Of a DNA stretch of 64,000 nucleotides, positions 63,176 to 64,000 are shown piece by piece; position 1 is the stretch's first letter, and every line of letters begins with the position of its first letter. The position numbers were made by a program, and so were the translations under genes. The DNA comes from Flavobacterium sp. ACN2 (GTDB taxonomy: Bacteria > Bacteroidota > Bacteroidia > Flavobacteriales > Flavobacteriaceae): assembly GCF_002303885.1 (NCBI RefSeq), contig NZ_MRCM01000004.1, positions 1-64,000 of the forward strand, given 5' to 3'. The notes below the pieces were generated by a model. It was not told the DNA's origin. It ran no database searches and saw nothing but the letters and a program-made list of their open reading frames with translations.

Positions 63176-64000
63176 ATGAAAAATTTTACAATTTATCTAT
63201 TTCTCTTAGTGTTCCTGTTTGTTACTAAAATGGTAGGACAAGAAACTTTTGAAAACAAAGCAAAAACAATTGCCGTTAATATCGAAAATATAACCAATGA
63301 AGAGAAAGCGGCATTAAAGAAAGAAGTCGATGAGGTTAACAATCAATTGGTAGAAGGAACAATTTCGAAGGAAGAAGCAGAAAAAAAGAAAAAAGAGTTT
63401 GCAGAAAAAAGAGCGCGTAATATCGAGAATCGAGTGGCTGTAGAACAGGAGAAATTGCAAGATTTGGTTCAGGAAAAAGTCGATGGCAAAGTGAATTATA
63501 ATAAAGAAAAAAGAGGAACGGTTTTGTTAATTGGTACAGGCAGCGATTCGATTAGACAGCATGAAACTGAAATAAAGATTCCAGCAATGAAGGTGTACAA
63601 CGGTCAAGATGATAAAGTGAAGAGAGAATCTAAAAGAACAACTTCTCAATTTGTGTTTGCAATGGGTTTAAACAGTACAATGGTCGACGGTAAACTGCAG
63701 GATTCTAATTATGATTTTATCGGATCACATTTTTACGAATGGGGTTTGACTCTTAATTCCAGAATTTTGAATGACAATAATTTGCTGCACGCCAAATACG
63801 GACTTTCATTAATGTATAATAATCTTAGACCAACAGATAATCGCAGTTTTGTTGTAAATGGCGACCAGACAGATTTAGTGACAAATCCGATACATTTAAA
63901 AGAATCTCGTTTTAGAAATGTGTATTTAGTGGCGCCAGTTCATTTAGAATTTGATTTTTCGAAAGACGGAAACTACGACGGGAAATCTTATTTTAGAACA
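63176..64000 (+). CDS. Outer-membrane barrel protein with coiled-coil stalk (cut at window edge)
   Basis: Partial, 275 codons without a stop. Signal peptide (about 1-22), then a charged coiled-coil stretch (~25-100, ENITNEEKAALKKEVDEVNN), then strands (TTSQFVFAMGLNSTMVDGK, FYEWGLTLNSRIL, KYGLSLMYNNLRP) typical of an OM barrel. It begins 36 bp after the membrane protein, completing a sigma / anti-sigma / OM module. Confidence 0.75.
   Translation, partial: MKNFTIYLFLLVFLFVTKMVGQETFENKAKTIAVNIENITNEEKAALKKEVDEVNNQLVEGTISKEEAEKKKKEFAEKRARNIENRVAVEQEKLQDLVQEKVDGKVNYNKEKRGTVLLIGTGSDSIRQHETEIKIPAMKVYNGQDDKVKRESKRTTSQFVFAMGLNSTMVDGKLQDSNYDFIGSHFYEWGLTLNSRILNDNNLLHAKYGLSLMYNNLRPTDNRSFVVNGDQTDLVTNPIHLKESRFRNVYLVAPVHLEFDFSKDGNYDGKSYFRT

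Overview
The window is AT-rich and densely coded. It looks like chromosomal sequence from a Flavobacterium-type member of the Bacteroidota. Support comes from Bacteroidota-style promoters (TTTG, a gap of about 19-23, then TAnnTTTG), the near absence of Shine-Dalgarno sites, a type IX secretion (T9SS) plug protein, DUF5916, DUF6702 and GxxExxY proteins, and a heavy load of short palindromic intergenic repeats. I see no prophage, insertion sequence, CRISPR array or large biosynthetic cluster. Most genes are housekeeping.

Layout. 0.2-5.3 kb: cell-surface carbohydrate genes (waaA, a sugar aminotransferase, galE), an EamA exporter and a small toxin-antitoxin-like pair whose toxin frame is broken. 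5.4-9.9 kb: fabD, DUF983, an AraC regulator, then YceI, a small Fe-S protein and pirin. The YceI and pirin promoters share a 49-bp architecture. 10.3-15.5 kb: glyoxylate shunt (aceB, aceA) with a divergent ScfR/RamB-like regulator and a perfect 14-bp palindrome between them. 15.5-20 kb: a tight Crp/Fnr-DUF6370-purT operon and a U32 family protein. 20-35.7 kb: membrane and envelope genes, a serine hydrolase, an aminotransferase, a desaturase, rsmG, pruA, apaG, the T9SS plug protein, an SNF2 helicase, a methyltransferase, GxxExxY and map.

35.9-45.8 kb: DUF445, gpmI, a DUF5916 barrel, two convergent L,D-transpeptidases, GNAT, two identical tRNA-Gly genes and pepE. 46-52 kb: three tandem paralogous carboxypeptidase-regulatory-like secreted proteins, DUF6702, an M1 metallopeptidase, tatA and PAP2. 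52-58 kb: a PhyH dioxygenase bracketed by repeats, an O-methyltransferase, and an envelope cluster of three YceI-like proteins plus a porin-like barrel. 58.4-64 kb: rlmN, a lipoprotein, a polyprenyl synthase, and an ECF sigma / membrane protein / outer-membrane barrel module that runs off the right edge.

The least explained material is intergenic. At least eight recurring short sequence words are arranged as nested inverted repeats at gene ends. Three copies of a structured element (possibly Flavo-1 class RNA) keep their flanks and closing helices while the central sequence changes. The YceI/pirin promoter pair replaces the -33 box with a TTAA direct repeat of 10-bp period. These are the best leads for undescribed biology here.
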